Of a stretch of 12,297 bases of DNA, positions 1 through 7,491 are shown piece by piece. The position numbers were made by a program, and so were the translations under genes. The notes under the pieces are model-generated. The model was not told the DNA's origin. It saw nothing but the letters and a program-made list of their open reading frames with translations, and did not search any database. The stretch comes from Bacillota bacterium (GTDB lineage Bacteria; Bacillota; Clostridia; Lachnospirales; Lachnospiraceae). The first letter of the stretch is position 1. The number at the start of each line of letters is the position of its first letter. The stretch lies in NCBI GenBank assembly GCA_023389295.1, contig JAEWEO010000112.1:1-12297 (forward strand), read 5' to 3'.

Positions 1-1056
1 ATACTGATTCTTGATGAACCTACAGCTGCCTTAAACGATGATGATTCAAAGCATCTTCTCGATCTTCTTCTAGAACTTAAGCATAATGGAATTACGTGCA
101 TTATCATTTCTCATAAACTAAATGAAGTAACAAGAGTAGCAGATGAAATTACCGTACTTCGTGATGGTAAAACAATTGAAACATTAATTAAAGGTACCGA
201 TGATATTTCTGAGGCGAGAATTATCAAGGGAATGGTAGGTCGTGAAATTGTAGATAGGTTCCCTAAAAGAACTCATGAGATCGGAGAAGTATGCTTTGAA
301 ATATGCAATTGGAAAGCTTATGATCCTAAGGATGATTCAAAGCTTATACTTGATAACATCAATATAAACACAAGAAAAGGTGAAGTAGTTGGTATAGCAG
401 GGCTTATGGGAGCGGGACGTACAGAATTTGCAATGAGTGTTTTTGGAAAATCCTATGGTAAAAAAATAAGCGGAACCATTATCAAAGATGGTGAAAAGAT
501 TCAATTAAAGAATGTTAGTGATGCAATTAAACATGGCATTGCCTATACTACCGAAGACAGGAAAAGTGCAGGTTTGATATTAATTGATAACATCAAGCGT
601 AATATTAGTTTGGCTGCCTGTAGTAAAATTAGTAAGGGTATTGTGATTGATGAGAATAAGGAAATTAAGGTTGCGGAAGATTATCGTGAAAAGCTGAGAA
701 TTAAATCGCCAAGCATTCTTCAAAAAACCGGTAATTTATCCGGTGGAAATCAGCAGAAGGTAGTATTTAGCAAATGGATATTCTCCAATCCGGATGTGCT
801 TATTTTGGATGAACCTACCCGTGGTATTGATGTTGGTGCTAAGTATGAAATATATTCTGTAATCAATGAATTGACAAAAAATGGTAAAACTATTATATTA
901 ATATCATCAGAGTTACCGGAATTATTAGGGATGTGTGATAGAATCTACGTCATGAATGAAGGAAAAATAGTTGGAGAATTGAGTGCCAAAGAGGCCTCAC
1001 AGGAAAACATAATGCATTGCATAATGAAGAGCAATCAGGAGGTATATCATGAATAA
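1..1056 (+). CDS. mmsA: Monosaccharide ABC importer ATP-binding subunit (MmsA/GguA/XylG type), 5'-truncated by window edge
   Basis: The frame is open from base 1, so the gene starts outside the window; 351 residues remain of a family usually near 500. It is the cytoplasmic ATPase of a CUT2 sugar importer, which carries two fused ABC domains. Seen: the end of domain 1, with Walker B ILDEPTAAL (residues 3-11) and the H-loop IISHK (34-38). All of domain 2 follows: a degenerate Walker A GLMGAGRTE (134-142), as is normal for this family, signature LSGGNQQ (246-252) and Walker B ILDEPTRGID (268-277). The ATG at 232 is internal and is not the start. The stop overlaps the downstream permease by 8 bases, so the two are translationally coupled. 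Known of the family: MmsAB/GguAB take up several monosaccharides (galactose, arabinose, xylose, glucose). The exact sugar cannot be read here because the binding-protein gene lies upstream. XylG or another CUT2 ATPase remains possible. Confidence 0.9.
   Translation: MLILDEPTAALNDDDSKHLLDLLLELKHNGITCIIISHKLNEVTRVADEITVLRDGKTIETLIKGTDDISEARIIKGMVGREIVDRFPKRTHEIGEVCFEICNWKAYDPKDDSKLILDNININTRKGEVVGIAGLMGAGRTEFAMSVFGKSYGKKISGTIIKDGEKIQLKNVSDAIKHGIAYTTEDRKSAGLILIDNIKRNISLAACSKISKGIVIDENKEIKVAEDYREKLRIKSPSILQKTGNLSGGNQQKVVFSKWIFSNPDVLILDEPTRGIDVGAKYEIYSVINELTKNGKTIILISSELPELLGMCDRIYVMNEGKIVGELSAKEASQENIMHCIMKSNQEVYHE
1037..1042 (+). promoter_or_regulatory. Ribosome binding site of the permease gene, inside the ATPase gene
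   Basis: AGGAGG sits 6 bases before the ATG at 1049 and lies wholly within the 3' end of the upstream coding sequence. It fixes the permease start and supports translational coupling. Confidence 0.85.
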
Positions 1057-2215
1057 GACGAGTGCTTTGTTGAAAGGAAATATACGCCAGTATGTAATGG
1101 TCATTGCGCTGGTAGTTGTAATTATATTTTTTACATTTTTAACAGATGGTGTACTTTTAAAGCCACTTAATATTTCCAACTTAATTTCACAAAATGCGTA
1201 CATATTAATTCTGGCAATTGGTATGCTCCTATGTATTCTGACCGGTGGTAATGTTGATCTGTCGGTAGGTTCTGTGGCAGGATTTGTTGGTGCAGTTTCA
1301 GCTACTATGATGCTGAAAATGAATATACCGGTTATACCTACTATCATCATCTCTTTAATCATGGGTTTAATCATCGGATGCTGGCAAGGCTTTTGGATTG
1401 CATATGTTGGAGTTCCTGCATTTATAGCAACACTTGCGGGAATGCTAATCTTTAGAGGCCTTACGCTGGTCGTTTTAAAAGGAACCAGTCTTGCACCCCT
1501 ACCAGCCGGATATACATTTTTGGCTTCCGGTTTCCTTCCGGATTCTAAGAGTTTAGGTGGATTGAATGTTCTGGCAATTGCTTGCGGTATCATAGCATCC
1601 TTATTATATATATTAAAAGAGTTTAATAGTAGGATGAATAAGAGAAAATACGGATTTGAAGTAAGCCCTTATATCATCTTTATCCCGCAGATCATCGTCA
1701 TCGTAGCAGTTATTAATGCGTTTACCTTTGCTCTTGCATCTTATAAAGGAATACCGATGGTTCTAGTCATTGTCCTTGTATTAGTAGTAGTTTATTCCTT
1801 TATTACGATGAAGACCATACCGGGTAGACATATTTATGCCTTTGGTGGTAATGCGAAGGCAGCGCAATTATCAGGCGTTAATACAAAGAAAGTTATGTTC
1901 TGGGTTTATGCCAATATGGGTGTTTTGGCAGCATTAGCAGGTGTTATATTTACTGGAAGACTTAACTCAGCTACCCCCAAATCAGGTGTAAATTTTGAGC
2001 TGGATGCTATTGCAGCCTGTTTTATCGGTGGTGCTTCCACTACCGGTGGCGTTGGTACTGTAGTAGGAGCAATGGTAGGTGGTCTACTCATGGGAGTATT
2101 AAATAACGGTATGTCCATCATGGGTATCAGTATTGACTGGCAGCAGGCAATTAAGGGATTTGTTCTTCTTGGTGCGGTAGCCTTTGACGTATATTCAAAA
2201 TCCAAATCCAAATAA
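1049..2215 (+). CDS. mmsB: Monosaccharide ABC importer permease (MmsB/GguB/XylH type)
   Basis: A 388-residue integral membrane protein of the BPD_transp_2 family, the channel subunit paired with the ATPase just upstream. Seen: a short basic N-terminus, then many hydrophobic segments. The conserved stretch ILTGGNVDLSVGSVAG (about residues 63-78) is typical of RbsC/XylH-like permeases. A hydrophilic insert around residues 190-206 (rich in K, R and N) separates two membrane blocks. A second conserved block, GGNAKAAQLSGVNT, is followed by the glycine-rich FIGGASTTGGVGT near residues 327-339. The length matches XylH/GguB (about 390) rather than the shorter RbsC (about 320), which supports a multiple-monosaccharide or xylose importer. 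The C-terminus is a Lys/Ser tail. The start is set by AGGAGG and the 8-base overlap. A terminator follows about 30 bases after the stop, ending the operon. Confidence 0.9.
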   Translation: MNKTSALLKGNIRQYVMVIALVVVIIFFTFLTDGVLLKPLNISNLISQNAYILILAIGMLLCILTGGNVDLSVGSVAGFVGAVSATMMLKMNIPVIPTIIISLIMGLIIGCWQGFWIAYVGVPAFIATLAGMLIFRGLTLVVLKGTSLAPLPAGYTFLASGFLPDSKSLGGLNVLAIACGIIASLLYILKEFNSRMNKRKYGFEVSPYIIFIPQIIVIVAVINAFTFALASYKGIPMVLVIVLVLVVVYSFITMKTIPGRHIYAFGGNAKAAQLSGVNTKKVMFWVYANMGVLAALAGVIFTGRLNSATPKSGVNFELDAIAACFIGGASTTGGVGTVVGAMVGGLLMGVLNNGMSIMGISIDWQQAIKGFVLLGAVAFDVYSKSKSK

Positions 2216-2244
2216 TCGCAAGGTTAATATAGTTACAATGAATT

Positions 2245-2293
2245 AAGGAACCTCATCTGCTTAGGAATACAGATTACCTATGAGGTTCCTTTT
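2245..2293 (+). terminator. Intrinsic terminator of the sugar-importer operon
   Basis: Perfect 12-bp inverted repeat: AAGGAACCTCAT (2245-2256) pairs with ATGAGGTTCCTT (2280-2291). The loop is 23 nt and may contain a small TCTG/CAGA stem. The T run after the stem is short (TTTT, then CC), so termination may be only moderately efficient. Confidence 0.75.
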
Positions 2294-2408
2294 CCTATGT
2301 ATGAACTTCTTTTCTTTTAATTGGTGTAACAGGTGATTTGTCTCTTTATAAAAAAGATGATTATTCTAGTAATACGAAATTTGTATCTAAAAATAGGTTT
2401 CTATGTAC

Positions 2409-2720
2409 GAATTGAATGTAGATGTGCTAAAATGTGAATAAAGGATAAGTAATTAGGAAGAATGAAGACAAGGAAATGGTAGTTTCTCAAAACCCATTGA
2501 TGAAGATTTACTTCATATGATAACTGATAACAGCCACGGTATGATTCGAATGGAGGTAAGAAGTAAGTTAGGTAATGCTCATCTGGGGCATGTATTTGAT
2601 GATGGTCCCACAAAATTAGGAGGATTAAGATTTTGTATTAATAGTGCTTCGTTGAAATTTATACCCAAAGAAGAGATGGAGAAAGAAGGATATGAAGAAT
2701 ATCTGAAACTATTGCAATAA
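2409..2720 (+). pseudogene. msrB: Decayed peptide-methionine (R)-S-oxide reductase (MsrB), catalytic C-terminal part only
   Basis: Residues encoded from 2517 are unmistakably the MsrB C-terminal half: SHGMIRMEVRSK, AHLGHVFDDGP, the catalytic-cysteine block RFCINSASL and FIPKEEM. MsrB reduces methionine-R-sulfoxide in damaged proteins and is about 140-150 residues or more when whole. Reading the same frame upstream gives GSFSKPIDEDLLH (from 2478), matching the usual GWPSF-KPI region but with the W-P pair lost. Further upstream, ELNVDV (2409-2426) resembles the conserved EGIYVDV. Three in-frame stops (TAA 2439, TAG 2454, TGA 2463) interrupt this stretch. The ATG at 2517 has no ribosome binding site and would give a 67-residue piece lacking part of the fold. 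I conclude it is a relic. MsrB identity of the 3' part is firm; the homology upstream of 2466 is my by-eye alignment. An expressed short fragment cannot be excluded. Confidence 0.8.
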
Positions 2721-2733
2721 AAAGGAGGTAACT

Positions 2734-3750
2734 ATGACAAAGAAGATAATAGAGCTACAAAAGTTAGGATTTCAATGGAAGGCAGAGAGCCCTTTTTTGA
2801 TAGTGATGCACCATGTTGACAAATATCCGGCAGGAAATGCTAAGCTTGGGCCTGCTACTTCCCTAAGTGGCCGTCAGCTAGGGCAGGACTTTTCGGGTAA
2901 AGATGGTTTTAGCATGTACCATGGTGATATTGTCCCGGGCTTTCCTACTCATCCGCATCGGGGATTTGAAACTGTAACGATTGTTCAGGAAGGTTTTGTG
3001 GATCATTTTGATTCGGTAGGAGCCAAGGGCCGATACGGTGACGGAGATGTTCAATGGTTAACAACCGGAAGTGGTTGTCAGCATGCAGAGATGTTTCCGC
3101 TTATTTATGAAGATAGGGATAATCCGCTAGAATTGTTTCAAATCTGGTTGAACTTGCCTTCCTATGATAAAATGACAGAGCCGGATTATAAGATGCTTTG
3201 GGCAGAAGATATACCCGTAATACAGTCATCAAATATTAAGGGAAGAAAAACTACTGTTCGACTGATCTCCGGTTCTTACAAAGGAATAGAAAGTCTCGTG
3301 CCAACGGCTAATTCATGGGCTAACAGGACGGAACATCATGTAGGAATAATGGTAATTGAGATGGAACCGGAAGCAGAGTTTAAATTACCGGCTATTTCAG
3401 ATACCCTGATTCGTAATCTGTATTTTTATCAAGGGGAAGGACATATCTTGATTGAAGAGCAGAAAATAGAAAACTCACAAAGGGTGAAACTATCAGGTGC
3501 AGATGAAATAATTGTGTATAATGGAGATAAAACCAGCTATTTATTGCTACTGGAAGGCGAGCCGATCAATGAACCGGTTGCACAGTATGGACCTTTTGTT
3601 ATGAATACAGCAGAAGAGATTCAAGCTGCTTACAGGGACTACCAGAATACAGAGTTTGGTGGCTGGCCCTGGAATCGTTATGATCCGGTCAATGATAGGG
3701 AAGTAGGAAGATATGCGCAATATGCAGATGGAAGAGTAGAGAATAGGTAA
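2734..3750 (+). CDS. Pirin family protein (bicupin, possible quercetinase-like or redox-sensing)
   Basis: A 338-residue predicted cytoplasmic protein. Seen: the N-terminal cupin carries the pirin metal site. FPTHPHRGFETVTIV gives H73 and H75, and GSGCQHAE gives H117 and E119, matching the His/His/His/Glu iron ligands of pirins. The block EDRDNPLELFQIWLNLP (about 126-142) is also typical. A second cupin-like half follows, with YGPFVMNTAEEI near residues 286-297. The protein is longer than the roughly 230-290 of many bacterial pirins because of a C-terminal extension with WPWNRYDP. The start is well supported: AAGGAGG at 2722-2728, 5 bases before ATG. The gene follows the msrB relic by 13 bases and was probably once co-transcribed with it. 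Known of the family: some pirins are quercetin 2,3-dioxygenases, others bind regulators or enzymes, so the activity here is open. A terminator follows. Confidence 0.9.
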   Translation: MTKKIIELQKLGFQWKAESPFLIVMHHVDKYPAGNAKLGPATSLSGRQLGQDFSGKDGFSMYHGDIVPGFPTHPHRGFETVTIVQEGFVDHFDSVGAKGRYGDGDVQWLTTGSGCQHAEMFPLIYEDRDNPLELFQIWLNLPSYDKMTEPDYKMLWAEDIPVIQSSNIKGRKTTVRLISGSYKGIESLVPTANSWANRTEHHVGIMVIEMEPEAEFKLPAISDTLIRNLYFYQGEGHILIEEQKIENSQRVKLSGADEIIVYNGDKTSYLLLLEGEPINEPVAQYGPFVMNTAEEIQAAYRDYQNTEFGGWPWNRYDPVNDREVGRYAQYADGRVENR

Positions 3751-3837
3751 ATGCTACTTAGGAACATATAATCAAAAAATTAGTTGATAGTAGTGTAGTA
3801 ATAGAAATCTGTTTAAGATCCATAGAAGTGCCTTAGT

Positions 3838-3883
3838 GCTAACCCTAAACCAGTAAAAAATGCTGTTTTTAGGGTTAGCTTTT
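3838..3883 (+). terminator. Strong intrinsic terminator after the pirin gene
   Basis: Perfect 12-bp repeat GCTAACCCTAAA (3838-3849) with TTTAGGGTTAGC (3868-3879), followed directly by TTTT and ATT. The 18-nt loop can extend the stem with a CAG/CTG pair. It separates the pirin transcript from the regulator gene. Confidence 0.85.
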
Positions 3884-3889
3884 ATTCAT

Positions 3890-3925
3890 AACAAGTGAAG
3901 AAGCAGGTTGCTGGTTCATCTTGTT
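3890..3925 (+). other. Second imperfect hairpin in the pirin-merR intergenic region
   Basis: AACAAG (3890-3895) pairs with CTTGTT (3920-3925), and an inner CAG/CTG stem closes on a GTTG loop, with bulges between. It lies 7 bases past the terminator. It could be a back-up terminator, as a T-rich stretch follows, or leader structure for the regulator. No function can be assigned. Confidence 0.35.
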
Positions 3926-4019
3926 TGAGTTTTATTGAGGATTAACTGAAATCTAATCTGAAATAATTGAAGAAGTAGATCTTAGTTGTGAATAGAACGT
4001 TTTAAAAGGAGTATGTAAC

Positions 4020-4826
4020 ATGAAATATACAATTGGAGAATTTGCAGAGCTGCTTGGGGTAACCGTAGATACCTTAAGGTTGTATGAGAAATATGGAATA
4101 ATTAAACCGGTTAAGAGTAAAAGCAATAATTATCGTTATTTTAACGACTTTGATGCGAGAAACATGCTGATGAGTAGATGGTATCGAAGTATGGGGTTCC
4201 CCATACAAGAGGTAGCAGGGCTTATTAAGAATGACTCCTTTGAGCAAATTGCAGAATTAATGTATCAAAAACAATTGGAGCTGGAAGAAGAAATTAAACA
4301 GAAAACCCTAGTTGTAGAGAAAATGTCTGAAATAATTAAGAGTATTCATGATATCCCTAATATTGAAAGTAAATGTAGGTTAAAGGAGTTACCAGGAATT
4401 TACCGAATTAGGCAAACCAAGAAAAACGAGTTTGTGAAAGACGGTATATCCGGTGAAATAGTGGAAGATTGGATGAGGAGTTTACCCCATACCTTTTTTT
4501 CCTTTCGTATCAATTATAAGAAATTATACGCAGAAGAAAAATCTTTTGATTATAATTGGGGGTTAGCTCTTTTTGAGGAGGATATTAAGAAGATAAAGAT
4601 TAAGATTGATCAAGGAGTGGAATATATAGAACCCAATCAATATGTATCCTCAGTAATTGTTTCGGATAGTGATTATTTAACTAGAGCTGATTTGCAATTT
4701 ATGTTTGACTATATACAAGCAAATAATTATGTTATCAATGGAGATATCTTTGGACGAATTATATTAACCGAGAAATCAAAAGACACCAGGTACACAGCGC
4801 TAGAAGTTAATATTCCGATTGAGTAA
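4020..4826 (+). CDS. MerR-family transcriptional regulator with a large, GyrI-like C-terminal effector domain
   Basis: A 268-residue DNA-binding regulator. Seen: an N-terminal MerR winged helix-turn-helix (residues 3-70), with YTIGEFAELLGV and TLRLYEKYGII, followed by NNYRYF and the second helix pair. A charged dimerisation coiled coil covers about 83-115, rich in E, K, L and I. The C-terminal 140 residues have the spacing of BmrR/GyrI-type ligand-binding domains: aromatic-rich strands, FMFDYIQANNY, and a final LEVNIPIE. The domain assignment there is by pattern only. No cysteine cluster typical of metal sensors is seen, so a small organic ligand is likelier. The start is set by AAAGGAG (4005-4011), 8 bases before ATG. 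Unlike many MerR genes it is tandem with, not divergent from, its presumed target. A perfect MerR-type operator-promoter begins 70 bases after its stop and faces the flavoprotein gene, which I infer it controls. Confidence 0.88.
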   Translation: MKYTIGEFAELLGVTVDTLRLYEKYGIIKPVKSKSNNYRYFNDFDARNMLMSRWYRSMGFPIQEVAGLIKNDSFEQIAELMYQKQLELEEEIKQKTLVVEKMSEIIKSIHDIPNIESKCRLKELPGIYRIRQTKKNEFVKDGISGEIVEDWMRSLPHTFFSFRINYKKLYAEEKSFDYNWGLALFEEDIKKIKIKIDQGVEYIEPNQYVSSVIVSDSDYLTRADLQFMFDYIQANNYVINGDIFGRIILTEKSKDTRYTALEVNIPIE

Positions 4827-4833
4827 CTTTATC

Positions 4834-4871
4834 AATTTCCACAAACATATGGAAGAAATTCTTAAATTTTT
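4834..4871 (+). terminator. Weak candidate terminator after merR
   Basis: AATTTCCA (4834-4841) can pair with TGGAAGAAATT (4850-4860) if three bases bulge out, and is followed by TTAAATTTTT. The stem is AT-rich and imperfect, so it is only a possible attenuating stop before the next promoter. Confidence 0.3.
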
Positions 4872-4896
4872 AGTTAGTTTAATATTTAACAAACTA

Positions 4897-4927
4897 TTGA
4901 CCTTGGTGCAACACCAAGGTTTATGAT
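4897..4927 (+). promoter_or_regulatory. MerR-type promoter with 19-bp spacer, driving the flavoprotein gene
   Basis: The -35 TTGACC (4897-4902) and -10 TATGAT (4922-4927) are separated by exactly 19 bp (4903-4921). Ordinary sigma-A promoters prefer 17. Known: MerR-family activators act on 19-20 bp spacers by untwisting the operator so that polymerase can contact both boxes. The spacer here is filled by a perfect dyad. Transcription would start near 4934, leaving a leader of about 180 nt before the ATG at 5118. Confidence 0.85.
4900..4920 (+). promoter_or_regulatory. MerR operator: perfect 9-bp dyad between -35 and -10
   Basis: Left arm ACCTTGGTG (4900-4908), spacer CAA, right arm CACCAAGGT (4912-4920), with no mismatch. 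Size, symmetry and position across the 19-bp spacer are those of MerR-family operators. The regulator encoded at 4020-4826 is the obvious candidate to bind it. No second copy of the dyad was noticed elsewhere in the window. Confidence 0.85.
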
Positions 4928-5117
4928 ACATATGTAAATGGCAGATGAAATTACAATTATTTTGTTGCAATCCCTTCTTTTGCGTAATAGTAGAGATAAT
5001 ATGTAACTAAGATACTACTGTTATATAAGAATAAGTGCGCAATAAATAGTTAAATAATTAACGAAAAATATCATCTGCTGCTTACAGAATAAAATTAGTG
5101 AGGTATGTGGAGGAAAA

Positions 5118-7106
5118 ATGAAAAAAGTAAATTGGAAAAAAGTAATGTCTGTAGCATTATGTTTTGCTATGATTACAATCCTTTTAACAGGATGCAGTCA
5201 AAGCAAGAATGATATAGCTAAAGATGATACGAATGGAGCAAATACTTCAACAGACAAAGAGAATGCAAATCAACAGGATAGTACGGCTAAGTTTACGCCG
5301 GGAACCTATACTGCAGAGGCAGAAGGAAAAGATGGAAACATCAAAGTAGAGGTTACATTTAATGAAACAGAAATTACTGATATAAAAATTATCAGCCAAT
5401 CTGAAACAGATGGTATTGGTACATCCGCATTAGAAAGAATTAAATCTGACGTGCTAAGCGGTCAGACATTAGCAGTAGACGCTATTTCAGGTGCTACCGA
5501 AACAAGTGAAGGTTTACTTGCTGCCATTGAAGAAACCGTAGTGCTTGCCGGAGGTGATGTAGAAGTACTTAAAAACAAAGTCGTTTCTAAGGAAAATGAA
5601 GGTAAAGTAGAGAAATTAACAGCAGATGTAGTTGTTGTTGGTGCCGGAGCTTCCGGGGTATCTGCAGCAGTATCAGCAGCAGATAAAGGTGCAAAGGTTA
5701 TTTTAATAGAGAAAACCGCTGTGATTGGTGGTGCTAGTAATTTATCCTGGGCAGGAAAATTCTATAATTCTTCAGCAGCTATTAATAATGGTCTAAAGGT
5801 AGAAGTTGAGAGTGAGATTGCAAATTGGATCATAAATAATCATTGGAGAGTGGATGCAGCTGCCATTAGACAATATGTGACTAAATCCGGAGAAACCTAC
5901 GACTGGTTAGCTGAGAAAGGTTATCAGACAACCTTCCTTAATTTTGCAGGGGAACAGTTACATATGTTACCTGCTTATGAATCACGTCAGGACTTACTTA
6001 AGAATATGTTAAAGGAATCCGTTGAACAGGGCGGAGGACAGGTGCTTACAGAAACAACAGGTAAGAAACTCTTAACAAATGAAAATGGTGATGTAGTAGG
6101 TATTAGTGCTGAAAAAGCAGATGGAACTACCCTAGAGATTACAGCTAAGAGCGTTGTGCTTGCTACCGGTGGATATGCTGCTAACGCAGAAATGGTAAAA
6201 GAATTATTTGGATTTGAAGGTATTAATGGCGGTCTTGGACAGAATATTGGAGAAGGCTTAGAGATGGCTTGGGAAGTAGGAGCCAAAGTTCCTGATAACA
6301 TTGGTGGACAGATGTTACACCAGACACTTTCAAAAGCAACGGATAATTTAAAGAAGCAATATAGTTCTTTTGAAGCAAGTTATCCACTCATGTTGTGTTA
6401 CCTTCCAAACTTTATGAACGTTTCACCTTCCGGTGCAAGATTTAGAGATGAAGCAGCTACGTTGACAGCAGTTGCTGCGGCAAATACAAGTGCATTCAAC
6501 GGACCTTACCATTTGGTAATCGTATCTCAAAACCAATTAGAAATGTTAGAAAAGAACGGAATGCAGGGAGTAAATGCTCCTTCCTTACCAGGAATGCCTC
6601 CAGAATTCTATGCTGATTATGTTGACCAATTTACCTTGGATAACCCTTGGAAGGATGTAGTAAACGTATTTGAATCCATGGTTGCTAATGGAGATGGATA
6701 CAAAGGTAATACCATTGAAGAACTTGCACTAAATGCCGGTATGGACGTTGATACCTTTAAAGATGCTTATAACGACTATAGTAAGGCAATTGAAACTGGT
6801 ACAGATACTGCGTTTGGTAAAAGTGCTGATTACCTGACAGAAATGGGTGAAGAAGGACCTTATTATGCAATCGTTGCCCAGATTAACAACTTAGGATCCG
6901 TAGGTGGTCTGTTAGTTAATACAAATTTTGAAGTATTAGATGACAGCCGTGTTGCAATTAACGGACTATATGCAGTTGGCTTGGAGTCAGAAGGAGTATT
7001 ATTTAATGATACTTATGTTGGTAATGGTGTTGGTATCGGATATTCCTTTACTTCCGGACGTCTCGGTGGTGAATGTGCAGCAGATCATGCACTAAGTGAT
7101 AAATAA
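5118..7106 (+). CDS. Surface lipoprotein: flavinylated FMN-binding domain fused to a fumarate-reductase-like FAD domain
   Basis: A 662-residue predicted extracytoplasmic reductase. Seen, in order: a basic N-terminus, a hydrophobic signal and lipobox LTGC with lipidated C26; a low-complexity S/N/D linker (27-57); an FMN_bind domain (about 58-146) ending in ISGATETS, where T127 is the expected site of covalent FMN attachment by an ApbE-type transferase; a FAD_binding_2 domain from 168, with Rossmann motif VVVVGAGASG and E198 for ribose, then ATGGY (349-353); and a C-terminal FAD-contact region with the conserved SGRLGGE (646-652). Such proteins pass electrons from the cell via FMN to FAD and then to an unsaturated acceptor. 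Alignment by eye to flavocytochrome c3 keeps one active-site His (H401) but lacks the catalytic Arg and the other substrate-binding Arg, Glu and His residues. The substrate is therefore probably not fumarate. GGAGG (5109-5113) sets the start. Expression is inferred to depend on the MerR promoter upstream. Confidence 0.9.
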   Translation: MKKVNWKKVMSVALCFAMITILLTGCSQSKNDIAKDDTNGANTSTDKENANQQDSTAKFTPGTYTAEAEGKDGNIKVEVTFNETEITDIKIISQSETDGIGTSALERIKSDVLSGQTLAVDAISGATETSEGLLAAIEETVVLAGGDVEVLKNKVVSKENEGKVEKLTADVVVVGAGASGVSAAVSAADKGAKVILIEKTAVIGGASNLSWAGKFYNSSAAINNGLKVEVESEIANWIINNHWRVDAAAIRQYVTKSGETYDWLAEKGYQTTFLNFAGEQLHMLPAYESRQDLLKNMLKESVEQGGGQVLTETTGKKLLTNENGDVVGISAEKADGTTLEITAKSVVLATGGYAANAEMVKELFGFEGINGGLGQNIGEGLEMAWEVGAKVPDNIGGQMLHQTLSKATDNLKKQYSSFEASYPLMLCYLPNFMNVSPSGARFRDEAATLTAVAAANTSAFNGPYHLVIVSQNQLEMLEKNGMQGVNAPSLPGMPPEFYADYVDQFTLDNPWKDVVNVFESMVANGDGYKGNTIEELALNAGMDVDTFKDAYNDYSKAIETGTDTAFGKSADYLTEMGEEGPYYAIVAQINNLGSVGGLLVNTNFEVLDDSRVAINGLYAVGLESEGVLFNDTYVGNGVGIGYSFTSGRLGGECAADHALSDK

Positions 7107-7130
7107 TTACATTTATTCTTTGTTAAGTTT

Positions 7131-7280
7131 AAAAAGAGCGTATGTTTATATCCAATAGAGACACGTTCTCGCTCATAGTGGTACATAAGTTTGTGGCAGA
7201 TATAAATCTGCCACAACGAAAGGTACTGATGGCGAAAAACGGTTTCATTACGGATTAATAAACACACGCTCTTCTTTTTA
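7131..7280. repeat. 150-nt imperfect palindrome (MITE-like element, structured RNA or elaborate terminator)
   Basis: The outer arms AGAGCGTATGTTTAT (7135-7149) and ATAAACACACGCTCT (7258-7272) match at 14 of 15 pairs. The apex is a perfect 11-bp hairpin, TTGTGGCAGAT (7191-7201) with ATCTGCCACAA (7206-7216) around a 4-nt loop. The sequence between is also self-complementary with gaps; for example CGTTCTCGC (7164-7172) faces the CGTTTTTCGCC complement of 7231-7241. An A run opens and a T run closes it, so either strand could terminate transcription. TTAAG occurs at 7123-7127 and 7278-7282 and could be a target-site duplication, but that is weak. A minus-strand reading frame across it (7085-7378) is a by-product of the palindrome. 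Confidence 0.7.
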
Positions 7281-7419
7281 AGGTTGCAATAACGATGTAA
7301 AAATATTCTTTCACTAATGCAACATAAAATAAACCATAGCGTAGATAATAGAAGAACATGGATTAAGAGTAAGGACATTAATTATTAACATGAATATGAT
7401 AAGAAATTGCATTGATAAT

Positions 7420-7448
7420 TTGATGGAAATGATTTTTAATTATATTAA
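7420..7448 (+). promoter_or_regulatory. Candidate sigma-A promoter for the dioxygenase gene
   Basis: TTGATG (7420-7425), 17-bp spacer, TATTAA (7443-7448). The region is very AT-rich, so chance matches are likely. It is the best-spaced pair I see in the 385-base gap after the flavoprotein gene. Apart from the palindrome and this site I see nothing else in that gap. Confidence 0.4.
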
Positions 7449-7491
7449 TTAATAATTAAGAAATCGCTACAAGACATAAGGAAGGAGGTAG

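Noticed and set aside
997..1593. 198-codon minus-strand frame opposite the permease gene
   Set aside because: It is the complement of a hydrophobic coding sequence in a strongly supported gene with its own ribosome site. The composition is Pro/Thr-rich, as expected of an antisense shadow.
4934..5117. Riboswitch (FMN or other) in the flavoprotein leader
   Set aside because: The conserved FMN-riboswitch segments are not visible, and the leader is AT-rich without a clear multi-stem fold ending in a terminator.
7085..7378. 97-codon minus-strand open frame across the palindrome
   Set aside because: It lies on the self-complementary element and the end of the flavoprotein gene, has no ribosome site, and has odd composition (long L/I/C stretches). 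No family is recognisable.
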